From JARRON01 sp037383845 (GTDB lineage: Bacteria > Pseudomonadota > Gammaproteobacteria > Steroidobacterales > XN24), in the NCBI GenBank assembly GCA_037383845.1, contig JARRON010000031.1, positions 1 to 64,000 of the forward strand: a stretch of 64,000 nucleotides of DNA, given 5' to 3'. Made by a program: the position numbers and the translations under genes. Position 1 is the stretch's first letter; each line of letters begins with the position of its first letter. The notes under the pieces are model-generated. The model was given only the letters and a program-made list of their open reading frames with translations, searched no databases and was not told where the DNA came from. This document shows, one piece after another, positions 7,170 through 16,010 of this stretch.

Positions 7170-9029
7170 CTATACGCCGCGCTTGTCCAGGATGGACTCG
7201 ATCTGGTCCATGATGTCGTTCATGCGCCGGAACGTCGCCCGGTAGGGTTCGGGGGTTGCCATGTCCACGCCGGCTTCCTTCAGAAGCTCGTAGGCGTAGT
7301 CCGAACCCCCGGCCTTCAGCAGGTCCAGGTAGTTCTCGAGGGCCTTCTCGTTACCCTCCATCACCCCTTCGGCCAGCAGCGACGAGGCCGCAATCGAAGT
7401 CGCGTACTGGAACACGTAGAAGTTGTAGTAGAAGTGGGGAATGTAGGCCCACTCGATGGTGTCCAGGTCGTCGATGGCGGTGACGCCCTTGTCGGCCCCG
7501 TAGTAGCGCCTCAGCAGATCGCCGTACATCTCCGTCAGCTTCGCCCCGGTCAGGGCCTCGCCGGCCTCGGCGGCCTCGTGGATGGCGAGCTCGAACTCGG
7601 CGAACATGGTCTGGCGGAAGAACGTGGTCCGGATGCCTTCCAGCGCGAAGCCCAGGTAATAGAGCCGCTCCTCGTCGCTCTTCGCCCGCTTCAGCATGTT
7701 GTCCAGCAAAAGCGCCTCGTTGAACGTCGATGCCACCTCGGCGGTGAAGATCGCGTAGCGCGACAGGGGGTAAGGCTGGCTCGCGCTTGCGAGATACGAG
7801 TGCATGGCGTGGCCCCACTCGTGGGCCATGGTGGTCACTGACTCGTAGTCGTCGTTGTAGTTGAGCAGCATGTAGGGATGCACGTCGTAGGCCGCGCCGT
7901 TGACGTAGGCGCCGGAACGCTTGCTCGGCCGGGGATACACGTCCACCCAGCGATCCGCTATGCCCGTCTTCACCACGTCCGTGTACTCCGGGCCGAGGGG
8001 CGCCATGCTGGTGAGCATGATGTCCTTGCCCTCCGCGAGGGGGAAGGACTTGTCCAGGCTGACGATGGGCACGTACATGTCCTCGTAGCCCAGGTCCTCG
8101 AGCCCCAGCATCCGGGCACGCAGCTTCAGGTACCGATGCAGCGTGTCCAGGTTGGCGTTGGTCTCCGACAGCAGGGTCTTGTAGACCGACTCGGGGATGT
8201 TGTCGTCGGACAGGGCCGCCGCCAGGGCCGAGTCGTAGTCCCGGACCTGGGCGGAGAAGATGGCCGACTGCACCTGCCCGGACAGGGTGGTGCCAAGGGT
8301 GCGCTCGTAGTCCTTGAACGTGCCGAAGAAGGACTGGAAGACCTTCCTGCGGTCGTCCCGACCGGGGTCGCTCCGGTAGAGGGTGTAGGCGGCCTGGTCA
8401 AGCCGCACCTCGGTGCCGTCGGAGAGAGTGACCGTGGGCCAGGGAATCTCGGCCGCGGTCAGCGTGCTGTAGGTCTGGTACGGCAGACGGCGGACATTAC
8501 CTGCAGCGGCCATGACGCCCTCGGCCTCCTGGCCCAGGGTGTGCTCGGCCTCGCGGAGCACGTTCTCGAGGTAGAAGGCGTATTCGGCAAGGTCGCCGTT
8601 CTGCGCGACAAACGTACCGATCTTCTCCGGGCCGACCTGGATGAGTTCGGGGTTCAGGTAGCTGCCCGCCCGGCTGAGCTTCACGCCCAGCTGGGACGCC
8701 TGCTGGTCCCGGGCCATGGCCTCCTGGTCGGAAAGGTCCTCGTCGGACAGCAGGCCGGCATAAAGGCTGTAACGCGCGTACGCCTTGAAGGTATCGAAGC
8801 TGATGTCCAGGCATGACTCCAGCTGCCCGGCGCTGTCCCCGAGGGTGCCCCGGCAGGCCTCGATCTCAGGAATGCGGGCCTCCACGGCCTTGCCCGCCTC
8901 CTGCCAGGCCTCCATGGAGGGGTAAAGGTCGGTCAGGTCCCAGCGGTCCGGGTCCTCCTCGCCGAAAGCAGACGTCATTGCGAAGCTGGCAAGCACGGCG
9001 AGGCCGGCGGCGGTAATACGAAGCGTCAT
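7170..9029 (-). CDS. pepF: Exported oligoendopeptidase F (M3 family zinc peptidase)
   Basis: A 619-residue M3B metallopeptidase. The zinc motif HEWGH covers His403, Glu404 and His407, and the third-ligand region follows with FTAEVASTFNEALLLD. The long helical N-terminal half and the C-terminal YYNFYVFQYATSIAAS segment are typical of PepF. These enzymes cleave short peptides and are usually cytoplasmic. This one begins with a clear signal peptide (about 1–23, ASFAMTSAFG), so it should act in the periplasm. The ATG at 9029 starts the signal peptide; an in-frame ATG at 9047 would place six extra residues before it. The gene is convergent with the fasciclin gene and divergent from the PHA synthase. 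Confidence 0.92.
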   Translation of the reverse strand: MTLRITAAGLAVLASFAMTSAFGEEDPDRWDLTDLYPSMEAWQEAGKAVEARIPEIEACRGTLGDSAGQLESCLDISFDTFKAYARYSLYAGLLSDEDLSDQEAMARDQQASQLGVKLSRAGSYLNPELIQVGPEKIGTFVAQNGDLAEYAFYLENVLREAEHTLGQEAEGVMAAAGNVRRLPYQTYSTLTAAEIPWPTVTLSDGTEVRLDQAAYTLYRSDPGRDDRRKVFQSFFGTFKDYERTLGTTLSGQVQSAIFSAQVRDYDSALAAALSDDNIPESVYKTLLSETNANLDTLHRYLKLRARMLGLEDLGYEDMYVPIVSLDKSFPLAEGKDIMLTSMAPLGPEYTDVVKTGIADRWVDVYPRPSKRSGAYVNGAAYDVHPYMLLNYNDDYESVTTMAHEWGHAMHSYLASASQPYPLSRYAIFTAEVASTFNEALLLDNMLKRAKSDEERLYYLGFALEGIRTTFFRQTMFAEFELAIHEAAEAGEALTGAKLTEMYGDLLRRYYGADKGVTAIDDLDTIEWAYIPHFYYNFYVFQYATSIAASSLLAEGVMEGNEKALENYLDLLKAGGSDYAYELLKEAGVDMATPEPYRATFRRMNDIMDQIESILDKRGV

Positions 9030-9161
9030 GGGCTTCTCCGTTTCCAAAGTCGGGGCGGTAAATCCGTTAGTTTAACTCCTCCGCCACCGGCGTCGGAAAC
9101 AACCCGGGACCGTGGGCGGGCGCCCGCGGCCCGGATGGACCTGTCCCGGGACAGGATTTCA

Positions 9162-9190
9162 TTGCGGCGCGCCAGTCCGCCGACTACGCT
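9162..9190 (+). promoter_or_regulatory. Candidate sigma-70 promoter for PHA synthase
   Basis: TTGCGG (9162–9167) and TACGCT (9185–9190) are separated by 17 bp and each matches the consensus at four of six positions. The site lies upstream of the hairpin and the synthase start. Prediction by eye only. Confidence 0.3.
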
Positions 9191-9204
9191 TGAGTCAAGG
9201 GACG

Positions 9205-9227
9205 CCCATCGGCCTGGGGCCGATGGG
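9205..9227 (+). promoter_or_regulatory. Perfect stem-loop in the PHA synthase leader
   Basis: CCCATCGGCC (9205–9214) and its exact complement (9218–9227) flank a three-base loop. The structure ends 9 bp before the ribosome site GGAG (9237–9240). It has no U-run, so it is not a standard terminator. It may act as an mRNA-stability or protein-binding element. Confidence 0.45.
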
Positions 9228-9248
9228 TGCAGGCCCGGAGCCGCAGCA

Positions 9249-11138
9249 ATGGCTTCCACCGGAACAACCGCGCGAAGGAGCGCGCCAGGAACGAGGGGTC
9301 GCAGGACCTCTCCCCGGCGGCGGCGAACGCGCACCGGACCTGGGTCCTCCGGGCCGGCGCCGACGCAAGAGAATGTCCCGCTGCCCGCCGACCTGCTGCC
9401 GGCCTCCGCCTTCAGTCCCGAGGTCGCGCGGGCCGTGGACCGCATGTTCAATTCGGCCCTCTCCCGCTGGACCCTCGGGCTGGACCCCAGGGTCGTGCCA
9501 ATGGTGGCCCTGGACTGGTGGACGAAACTTGCCTGGTCACCGGGCACCCACGCCAGGCTTACAGAGAAAGCCTGGCGCAAGCTTGCCCGGTTTGGCGCCT
9601 ACGCCGCCCGCTCGCTCACGGATGCCGACGCACCGCCGGCGATCCGGCCGCTGCCCCAGGACCACCGGTTCGATTACTCCGGATGGTCCCGCTTCCCCTA
9701 CAACCTGCTGAGCCAGGGCTTCCTCCTCACGCAGCAGTGGTGGGCCAACGCGGCTACCGGCGTTCCTGCCCTGTCGGAGCGCCGCAAACAGATCATGGAC
9801 TTCGTCTCGCGCCAGGCGCTGGACGTGGTCACGCCGTCCAACTTCCCGCTGACCAACCCGGAAGTGCTGGACGCCACGGTCCGGGAGCACGGCGTGAACC
9901 TGCTGCGGGGGTACCGCAACTGGCTGGACGACTGGGCCCGGGCAGCCCGGGGACAAAAGCCGGCGGGCACGGAAAGGTACCGGCCCGGCCGGGAGGTGGC
10001 GGTCACGCCGGGCAAGGTGGTCTACCGGAACCGGCTGATGGAACTGATCCAGTACGCACCGACCACACCCACGGTGCGGCCGGAGCCGGTGCTGATCATC
10101 CCGGCCTGGATCATGAAGTACTACATCCTGGACCTGTCCCCCCATAACTCCATGGTCCGTTACCTCCGGGACCAGGGCTATACCGTGTTCATCGTCTCCT
10201 GGCACAACCCGACGCCGGAAGACCGGCAGCTCGGGATGGACGACTATCGGCGCCTGGGCGTTCTCGATGCGCTGGCCGCCATCGGAAGGATCTGTCCTGA
10301 TCGCAAGGTCCACGGCGTGGGCTACTGCCTTGGCGGGACACTGCTTGCGATCGCGGCGGCGGCGCTGGCGCGGGACGATGACCACCGGTTCGGGAGCCTT
10401 ACGTTTCTCGCGGCCCAGACCGACTTCAGCGAAGCCGGGGAGCTGCTGCTGTTCATCACAGAGGAACAGGTGGATTTCCTCGAGAGCATGATGTGGGACC
10501 GTGGCGTCCTGGATGCCCGCCAGATGGCCGGCGCATTCCAGCTCCTCCGCTCGCAGGATCTCGTGTGGTCCCGAATGGTCCGGGATTACCTGCTCGGGCG
10601 GCGCCGGCCGCCCAACGACCTCATGGCCTGGAACGCGGACCAGACGCGCATGCCCTATCGCATGCACTCCGAGTACCTGCGCGAACTCCTGCTGGACAAC
10701 GCCCTGGCCCGCGGGAAATACCGGGTGGACGGACGTCCGGTGGCGCTCAACGAAATCCGCTGCCCGATCTTTCTCGTCTCTACTGTCGGCGACCACGTGG
10801 CGCCGTGGCAGTCCGTCTACAAGCTGCACCTGCTCGCGGACGACGCCGAGATGACGTTCCTGCTGGCCAGCGGCGGCCACAACGCGGGTATCGTGAGCGA
10901 GCCCGGCCATCCCGGGCGCAGCTACCAGGTGGCGGCCCGGCCTCCCCAGGGCCTTTACCAGGACCCGGAGACCTGGCGCCAGTCTGCCCCGCACAAGGAG
11001 GGGTCGTGGTGGCCAGAATGGGAGTCGTGGCTCGGGCGGCACTCGTCGAAGCCGGCCGCTCCGCCGGGCATGGGCGCTCCGGATGCCGGGCTGGCGCCAA
11101 TGGGCGATGCCCCGGGGACCTACGTGTTCGAGACCTAG
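9249..11138 (+). CDS. phaC: Class I-like polyhydroxyalkanoate synthase
   Basis: A 629-residue alpha/beta-hydrolase-fold polymerase that joins hydroxyacyl-CoA units into PHA storage granules. The lipase-like box GYCLGGT carries the nucleophile Cys360. Asp515 (VGDHVAPWQS) and His544 (GGHNAGIV) complete the triad. The PhaC N-terminal domain is present (SRFPYNLLSQGFLL, PSNFPLTNPEVL), as is the PAWIMKYYILDLSP signature. The start is the ATG behind GGAG at 9237. An upstream frame extension to 9135 is Arg-rich and unconvincing. No phaA, phaB, phasin or depolymerase gene is adjacent, so precursor supply must come from elsewhere. Confidence 0.93.
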   Translation: MASTGTTARRSAPGTRGRRTSPRRRRTRTGPGSSGPAPTQENVPLPADLLPASAFSPEVARAVDRMFNSALSRWTLGLDPRVVPMVALDWWTKLAWSPGTHARLTEKAWRKLARFGAYAARSLTDADAPPAIRPLPQDHRFDYSGWSRFPYNLLSQGFLLTQQWWANAATGVPALSERRKQIMDFVSRQALDVVTPSNFPLTNPEVLDATVREHGVNLLRGYRNWLDDWARAARGQKPAGTERYRPGREVAVTPGKVVYRNRLMELIQYAPTTPTVRPEPVLIIPAWIMKYYILDLSPHNSMVRYLRDQGYTVFIVSWHNPTPEDRQLGMDDYRRLGVLDALAAIGRICPDRKVHGVGYCLGGTLLAIAAAALARDDDHRFGSLTFLAAQTDFSEAGELLLFITEEQVDFLESMMWDRGVLDARQMAGAFQLLRSQDLVWSRMVRDYLLGRRRPPNDLMAWNADQTRMPYRMHSEYLRELLLDNALARGKYRVDGRPVALNEIRCPIFLVSTVGDHVAPWQSVYKLHLLADDAEMTFLLASGGHNAGIVSEPGHPGRSYQVAARPPQGLYQDPETWRQSAPHKEGSWWPEWESWLGRHSSKPAAPPGMGAPDAGLAPMGDAPGTYVFET

Positions 11139-11151
11139 AGGCCGGTCCGCC

Positions 11152-12852
11152 TCAGCCCCGCCGGTGGTGCGGCTCTCCGTCCGGCCCCGGACGGTTCCGG
11201 AGGTACAGGCGGATCCACAGGTAGGCGGCGAAGCACAGGCTGGCGATGGACAGGATAGGCGCAGCCGGCAGGTGCAGCATCCGGGAGAGCCACTGCTCGA
11301 ATGCGCTGGAGTTGCTGACGGTTGCCGCGAACACGATCAGCGCTGCAATGAGCAATCCGGAGGCGAGGTTGAGGCTGGTCTTTTCCAGTTCCCGAATCGC
11401 CCGGCGGAATTCCCTGCCCTCGACGCGGAACGTTGGCCTTTCGAGGGTTCTCATCGCCCGGGCACCATGTTTGAACAGGAGCCGGCGTATCCGCCGGACC
11501 TCGAAGGGACCTGCCTTCAGCTGCTCGATGACGGTGTCGAGGTCCGGCGCCTGCAGCTCGTAGTGCTCGACGAAGGGACGGAGACAGTCGGCCACCTTCA
11601 GTTCCGGATCCAGCGACAGGCAGGTGCCTTCCAGGGTTGTGATCGCCTTCGACATGATGACGAAGTCCGGGGGCACGTCGAGACCGAAATCCAGGCTGGT
11701 ATTCAGGAAGCGCTGCATCATGTGGGTGAACGGCACTTTCGCCGCCTGGCAGGCATGGAGTTCGGCCAGCACCTCGCTCATCTGGCGACGGTACGCCCGC
11801 ATGTCCACGGTGTCCTCGTCCGCCTCGCAGAGCTCCAGCATGGCTTCGATGATCCGCGGGATGTCCGCCTCGGCCATGGCGTGAACGATCTCGAATGCCA
11901 GCTCCCGCATCTGCTGGGTCATGTAGCCGACGATGCCGTAGTCGATGTAGGCGATGGATCCGTCCGGAAGCAGGATGATGTTTCCGGCGTGGGGATCCCC
12001 GTGGAAGAAACCGTCCACGAAGATCTGTTTCAGCATGGAGTCGGCGATAAGCCGTGCCACGGCCCGGTTGTCGAAGGAGCCGGGCTCCGCCTCCAGGGCG
12101 TTGACGCCCCGGATGAACTCCATGACAAGGACCTGCTCGGTCGTCAGGTCGAGATAGACCCGGGGCACCCGCACGCGGGGGTAGCCCTCGAAATAGTGCG
12201 CCGACAGGAGCAGATTCTGCCCCTCGTTGCAGAAATCCAGTTCCCTGGCGGTCCACCTGGAGAACTCGTGGACCAGCATGACCAGGCGGTTCTTTCGAAG
12301 CCCCACCACCAGCGTCTCGAGGACGTGGGCGAGGAGCAGCATGATCAGGATGTCCTCCTCCATACGTTCCCGGATACCCGGCCTCTGGATCTTGACCGCC
12401 ACTTCTTCGCCCGAGGGAAGACGTCCACGGTGCACCTGGGCCACCGACGCCGCAGCCACGGCATCCGGCTCCAGGCTCACAAAGGTCTCCTCGCCCGAAG
12501 GCAGCTCCTTTTCCAGCACGGCCCGCGCCTGATGGAACGGGAACGGCGGCACGTGGTCCTGAAGCTTGCGGAACTCGGCGCAGTAATTTGGCGGGACCAG
12601 GTCCGGCCGCACGCTTAGGAACTGACCGAACTTGATGAAAGTGGGTCCGAGGCGTTCCAGTGTCTCCCTCGCGCTCTCCGGCCCGGTGACCCTCGGCCCG
12701 CGGGTCTGGAGGTACTGGTCCATCCTTTTCCGGCTGCGCGGCCGCAGTGCCGCGGGTAGCCGGTGGGGCAGGTGTGTGACGAACTGCCGGGCGAGGATCG
12801 CGAAGATGACCAGGAGCCTTCCGGCGCCCGCCGCGTATTTCCGTGCCGACAT
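11152..12852 (-). CDS. ABC1/UbiB-family atypical kinase-like membrane protein
   Basis: A 566-residue UbiB-family protein. Motifs in order are the family KxGQ motif (FIKFGQFLSVRPDLVPP), the Ala-rich loop and lysine (AAASVAQVHRG, VAVKIQRPGI), the catalytic-loop-like HGDPHAGN and the DFG-equivalent DYG. Two C-terminal transmembrane helices (about 505–525 and 535–555) anchor it. UbiB proteins are ATPases that support ubiquinone biosynthesis or lipid handling rather than ordinary protein kinases. The gene starts only 18 bp after the atpG stop, so it is probably the last gene of the N-ATPase operon, an unusual partner. It may not be the genome's main ubiB. Confidence 0.88.
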   Translation of the reverse strand: MSARKYAAGAGRLLVIFAILARQFVTHLPHRLPAALRPRSRKRMDQYLQTRGPRVTGPESARETLERLGPTFIKFGQFLSVRPDLVPPNYCAEFRKLQDHVPPFPFHQARAVLEKELPSGEETFVSLEPDAVAAASVAQVHRGRLPSGEEVAVKIQRPGIRERMEEDILIMLLLAHVLETLVVGLRKNRLVMLVHEFSRWTARELDFCNEGQNLLLSAHYFEGYPRVRVPRVYLDLTTEQVLVMEFIRGVNALEAEPGSFDNRAVARLIADSMLKQIFVDGFFHGDPHAGNIILLPDGSIAYIDYGIVGYMTQQMRELAFEIVHAMAEADIPRIIEAMLELCEADEDTVDMRAYRRQMSEVLAELHACQAAKVPFTHMMQRFLNTSLDFGLDVPPDFVIMSKAITTLEGTCLSLDPELKVADCLRPFVEHYELQAPDLDTVIEQLKAGPFEVRRIRRLLFKHGARAMRTLERPTFRVEGREFRRAIRELEKTSLNLASGLLIAALIVFAATVSNSSAFEQWLSRMLHLPAAPILSIASLCFAAYLWIRLYLRNRPGPDGEPHHRRG

Positions 12853-12870
12853 CTTCCAGTTCCTCCCTTT

Positions 12871-13746
12871 TTACTTCCCGGGACCGGCATCCCGGGCGGA
12901 GAACCCGGCTGCCTCTTCGAGGGCGCCGGTGGTCAGCGTGATGACCTCGATCTCCTCGGTGATCTCTTCCTGCCGAAGCGCGTTCTCCCGGCGGCGAAGG
13001 TTTTCGCACTGCTCGTCGATGCTGTGCAGCGCCCGTTCCATGTGGCGCTGCCTCCTGTCGTTCTCCGCGAGCAGGGAGCCGTAGAAGACCTCGTACAGCA
13101 GGGCGTAGAGGTAGTGACCGGTGAACACTTCGAGAAGCTCGGCCGGGTCCAGGTTCAGCCCCGGCGGATAGCCGGGCTGCTGCCCGGGCATGTCCGCATC
13201 TCCCGCTGGATCCAGGGCAGTAACCTTCACGGCACCGTCGGCGTCGTGGTACACGACCACCGGGCACCGCGGGCCCGCCTGTCCGGAATCAGCCCGCCAG
13301 CGGTCCAGTTCGTGCATCAGCCGGATCAGGACCTCGGGGACTTCTTCCACCGTCGTCGCCCCGGAGAGGCTGGCGTGGACGTCCAGGTCCCGGGGCAACC
13401 GGGCCGCCAGATGCTCGCCAACGGCCACCAGGGCGGGCGCTGCGCCGTTTTCGTCCTCCGGCACTGCCTCCAGCAGCCGCCGGTTAAAGTCGCCGCAGAA
13501 TCCCCGTTCGCTGCCGACAAGGATGACGGGGCCGCGGGGCCCGGTTGCCCGTTCCGCGAGGTCGGGAAAGGACGAAAGAAGATCTCCCATGGCCCGGCGC
13601 ATGGTGCTCATCACCGCCGAGTGATGGCGGAGTGCTCGCGCCAGCTTGCGGGTCTCAAGCAGTGCAAGGTTGCGCATGGCGGCGATGATCTGCCGGATCT
13701 CCTCCAGGTTCAGAAGGTGCGTGGCCACGTCGCGGCGCCGGGTCAT
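12871..13746 (-). CDS. atpG: N-type F-ATPase gamma subunit
   Basis: A 291-residue central-stalk subunit. Its N- and C-terminal helices carry the gamma pattern: TRRRDVATHLLNLEEIRQI at the start, and RRRENALRQEEITEEIEVI then TGALEEAAG near the end. The middle contains the nucleotide-fold segment VILVGSERGFCGDFN. The ATG at 13746 overlaps the atpA stop (ATGA). An in-frame ATG 57 bp upstream would read through the atpA tandem repeat and is rejected. It is the last ATPase gene in the atpDCQ-BEFAG order. Confidence 0.9.
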   Translation of the reverse strand: MTRRRDVATHLLNLEEIRQIIAAMRNLALLETRKLARALRHHSAVMSTMRRAMGDLLSSFPDLAERATGPRGPVILVGSERGFCGDFNRRLLEAVPEDENGAAPALVAVGEHLAARLPRDLDVHASLSGATTVEEVPEVLIRLMHELDRWRADSGQAGPRCPVVVYHDADGAVKVTALDPAGDADMPGQQPGYPPGLNLDPAELLEVFTGHYLYALLYEVFYGSLLAENDRRQRHMERALHSIDEQCENLRRRENALRQEEITEEIEVITLTTGALEEAAGFSARDAGPGK

Positions 13747-15263
13747 GGCGGGCTCTCCCCGGTCTCCCCGGTCTCCCCGGTCTCCCCGGCCTGGCCGAGC
13801 CACGCGGCGACCTCGCGGCTCCAGGTATCGCGGTCGTCCGACAGACCAAGCCCGCTGTCCCGCGATCTTTCCGCGAGGATCGCGAACCGTTCCCGGATTT
13901 CAGCCGCATCGCTGCCATCGAACCGGCCGTCGTTGAAGGCGATCATCCAGGCAACCTGGGCCTCGATGGGCAACGGTGCCAGCCTGTCCTGCGTCAGCAG
14001 TTCCCGAAGGACCCGTCCCCTGGCAATCCGCTTTTCCGCGGACGCCTCCAGTCGCGCCCCGAAGCGCGTAAACACCTCCAGTTCGAGGAACTGGAGGTAA
14101 TCGAGCTTCATCCGCGCAGCCTCTTTCCGCACCAGGGGGTCCTGGGCCTTGCCGCCGATTCGCGACACGGAGCGGCGGACGTCGATGGCGGGCAGCGCGC
14201 CCGAGGAGAACTGGGCGGAATCGAAATAGACCTGTCCGTCGGTGATCGAAATGAGGTTCGTAGGGATGTAGGAAGCGATCTCGCCCTCCTGGGTCTCGCC
14301 GATGGGCAAAGCCGTCATGCTTCCGCCCCCGTGCGTGGCCTTCAGGTGGGTCGACCGCTCCAGCAGCCGGGAATGAAGATAGAAGACGTCCCCGGGGTAG
14401 GCCTCGCGGCCGGGCGGACGTTTCAGCAGCAGGGAAAGCTCCCGGTACGCCTGGGCGTGCATGGTCAGGTCGTCGTAGACAATGAGGGTGTCACGGCCCC
14501 GGAGCATCCAGTACTCGGCGATTGAGCAGCCGGCAAAGGGCGCAAGATATTTGAGGCCGGGCGTGGCGGTGGCTTCCGCGACCACAACGACGGTGTAACC
14601 CATGGCGTCGTGCTGGCGAAGCGTCTCTATGATGCCGGCCACCGTGGAGCGCTTCTGGCCGATGAGAACATAAACGCAGAGCACGCCCTTGTCCTTCTGG
14701 TTCAACACCACGTCCAGGGCGACAGAGGTCTTGCCGAGGCCGTTGTCACCGATCAGCAGCTGCCGCTGGCCCTTGCCGATGGGCACGAGCCCGTCAATGA
14801 TCTTGTTGCCCGTGTAAAGCGGCGTCTCGACGAACTCCCGGGCCACGATCGGGGGCGAAGCCGCCTCCAGGTGCCGTCGCTCCGAGGCCTGCGGATCCGG
14901 CATGCCGTCCAGCGCGCTTCCGAGGGGATCCAGGACCCGCCCGAGCAGCTCCTCGCCCACCCCGATCCCGAGGGTCCGGCCGGTCAGGTAGACCTGCTGG
15001 CCCGCCACCACCTCGTCCGAGCCCTCGAGCATGATCGCGCCGAGGGTTTCCTCGTCGAGGGCGAATACCAGTGCGCGGCTTCCCCCCGCGAACCGCAGCA
15101 GCTCGCTCATGGCTGCCGAGGGCAGACCCCTGACTCTCGCGATACCGTCGCCCACGGAGACCACCTCGCCCCGCTCGGTCATCCTCAGGCCGAAGCGATA
15201 GCCGTCGAGCCAGGAAGGCTTCACCGAGGGACCCGGCCCGGAAGTGGCCTGCTCAGTGCTCAC
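13743..15263 (-). CDS. atpA: N-type F-ATPase alpha subunit
   Basis: A 506-residue alpha subunit. The P-loop is GDNGLGKT rather than the usual GDRQTGKT, but it keeps the GxxxxGKT/S frame. Other landmarks are VGDGIARVRGL, LGRVLDPLGSALDG and the ISITDGQVYFDS strand. The GTG start at 15263 overlaps the end of atpF by 11 bp. An earlier ATG would require reading through atpF. The C-terminus ends in three perfect Gly-Glu-Thr repeats produced by a 9-bp tandem repeat. Confidence 0.92.
   Translation of the reverse strand: MSTEQATSGPGPSVKPSWLDGYRFGLRMTERGEVVSVGDGIARVRGLPSAAMSELLRFAGGSRALVFALDEETLGAIMLEGSDEVVAGQQVYLTGRTLGIGVGEELLGRVLDPLGSALDGMPDPQASERRHLEAASPPIVAREFVETPLYTGNKIIDGLVPIGKGQRQLLIGDNGLGKTSVALDVVLNQKDKGVLCVYVLIGQKRSTVAGIIETLRQHDAMGYTVVVVAEATATPGLKYLAPFAGCSIAEYWMLRGRDTLIVYDDLTMHAQAYRELSLLLKRPPGREAYPGDVFYLHSRLLERSTHLKATHGGGSMTALPIGETQEGEIASYIPTNLISITDGQVYFDSAQFSSGALPAIDVRRSVSRIGGKAQDPLVRKEAARMKLDYLQFLELEVFTRFGARLEASAEKRIARGRVLRELLTQDRLAPLPIEAQVAWMIAFNDGRFDGSDAAEIRERFAILAERSRDSGLGLSDDRDTWSREVAAWLGQAGETGETGETGESPP
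13761..13787. repeat. Three-copy 9-bp tandem repeat in the atpA 3' end
   Basis: GGTCTCCCC is repeated perfectly three times (13761–13787), with a degenerate fourth unit at 13751–13760. It encodes (Gly-Glu-Thr)n at the alpha-subunit C-terminus. The unit is a multiple of three, so copy-number change would not shift the frame. Confidence 0.9.
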
Positions 15264-16002
15264 GCTCGCCTCCCTCCCCGAAAAAACCCAGCTCGTCGGC
15301 CAGGTTGGCGTGTAGCACCAGCGGCCCGGCGGAGATCCTGAGCCCCGACACCAGGGACGGGTCATGCGCGAACTCTGCGGTGATATCCGCCTGCGCGGCA
15401 CGGGAGACTGCCGAAACGACGGATTCCCGGAGCTCTTTGCCCAGCGGGTAGGCGCTCTGTATGCGGACCTGGCCGTTGCAGCTGGCCACGGCGTCCCGCA
15501 GTTCCTTGTGCCCGGCCGCGTCCATCGCGTCCAGGTCCTCGATAGCGACCTGCACGAGGCGCTCCTCGACCGCCGGCGAGGCAACTCTCTCCAGCAGGCG
15601 GGAGGCAAACCCGACGGCTTCTTGGTGGGCCTCGCGGCTCGCCTTGCGACGGAGTTCCTCGGCCTGGCGGATTTCCACTGCCTTGCGTCTCTCCTCCTGC
15701 CGCTCCACGTCCTGCTGGATGGCGGCCAGGCGGCGCTGCCGCTCCTTTTCCACGTCCGAAAGCGCGTCCGAGCGAAGCGACGCCTTTTCCTCCTCCCAGG
15801 CGTCAAGACGATCCCGGTACCGCGCCTCGAGCTCCCCGGCCTCCTGCCTGGCCTTCGCCGCCTCGTCCAGTTCCCCGGCGATGGCAGCCCGGCGTTTCTC
15901 GATGGCCGCGAGCACGGGCTTGTAGAGGAAGTGCTGAAGAATCCAGACCAGTACGAGGAAGTTGATGACTTCCAGGAGGAAAGTGACCCAGTCCAGTTGC
16001 AT
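15253..16002 (-). CDS. atpF: N-type F-ATPase long b subunit with delta-like extension
   Basis: A 249-residue stator subunit. It has one N-terminal transmembrane helix (about 8–26, FLLEVINFLVLVWILQHFL), a long charged coiled coil (about 35–140), and a C-terminal 100 residues resembling the delta subunit end (SGLRISAGPLVLHANLADEL). N-ATPase operons lack a separate atpH and have an extended AtpF, as seen here. The start lies 8 bp after atpE. The stop overlaps the GTG of atpA. Confidence 0.9.
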   Translation of the reverse strand: MQLDWVTFLLEVINFLVLVWILQHFLYKPVLAAIEKRRAAIAGELDEAAKARQEAGELEARYRDRLDAWEEEKASLRSDALSDVEKERQRRLAAIQQDVERQEERRKAVEIRQAEELRRKASREAHQEAVGFASRLLERVASPAVEERLVQVAIEDLDAMDAAGHKELRDAVASCNGQVRIQSAYPLGKELRESVVSAVSRAAQADITAEFAHDPSLVSGLRISAGPLVLHANLADELGFFGEGGEREH

Positions 16003-16010
16003 GGCGCCGT

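Noticed and set aside
12763..14100. A 445-codon plus-strand frame opposite atpG and atpA.
   Set aside because: Complement of well-supported ATPase genes with no domain or ribosome site of its own.
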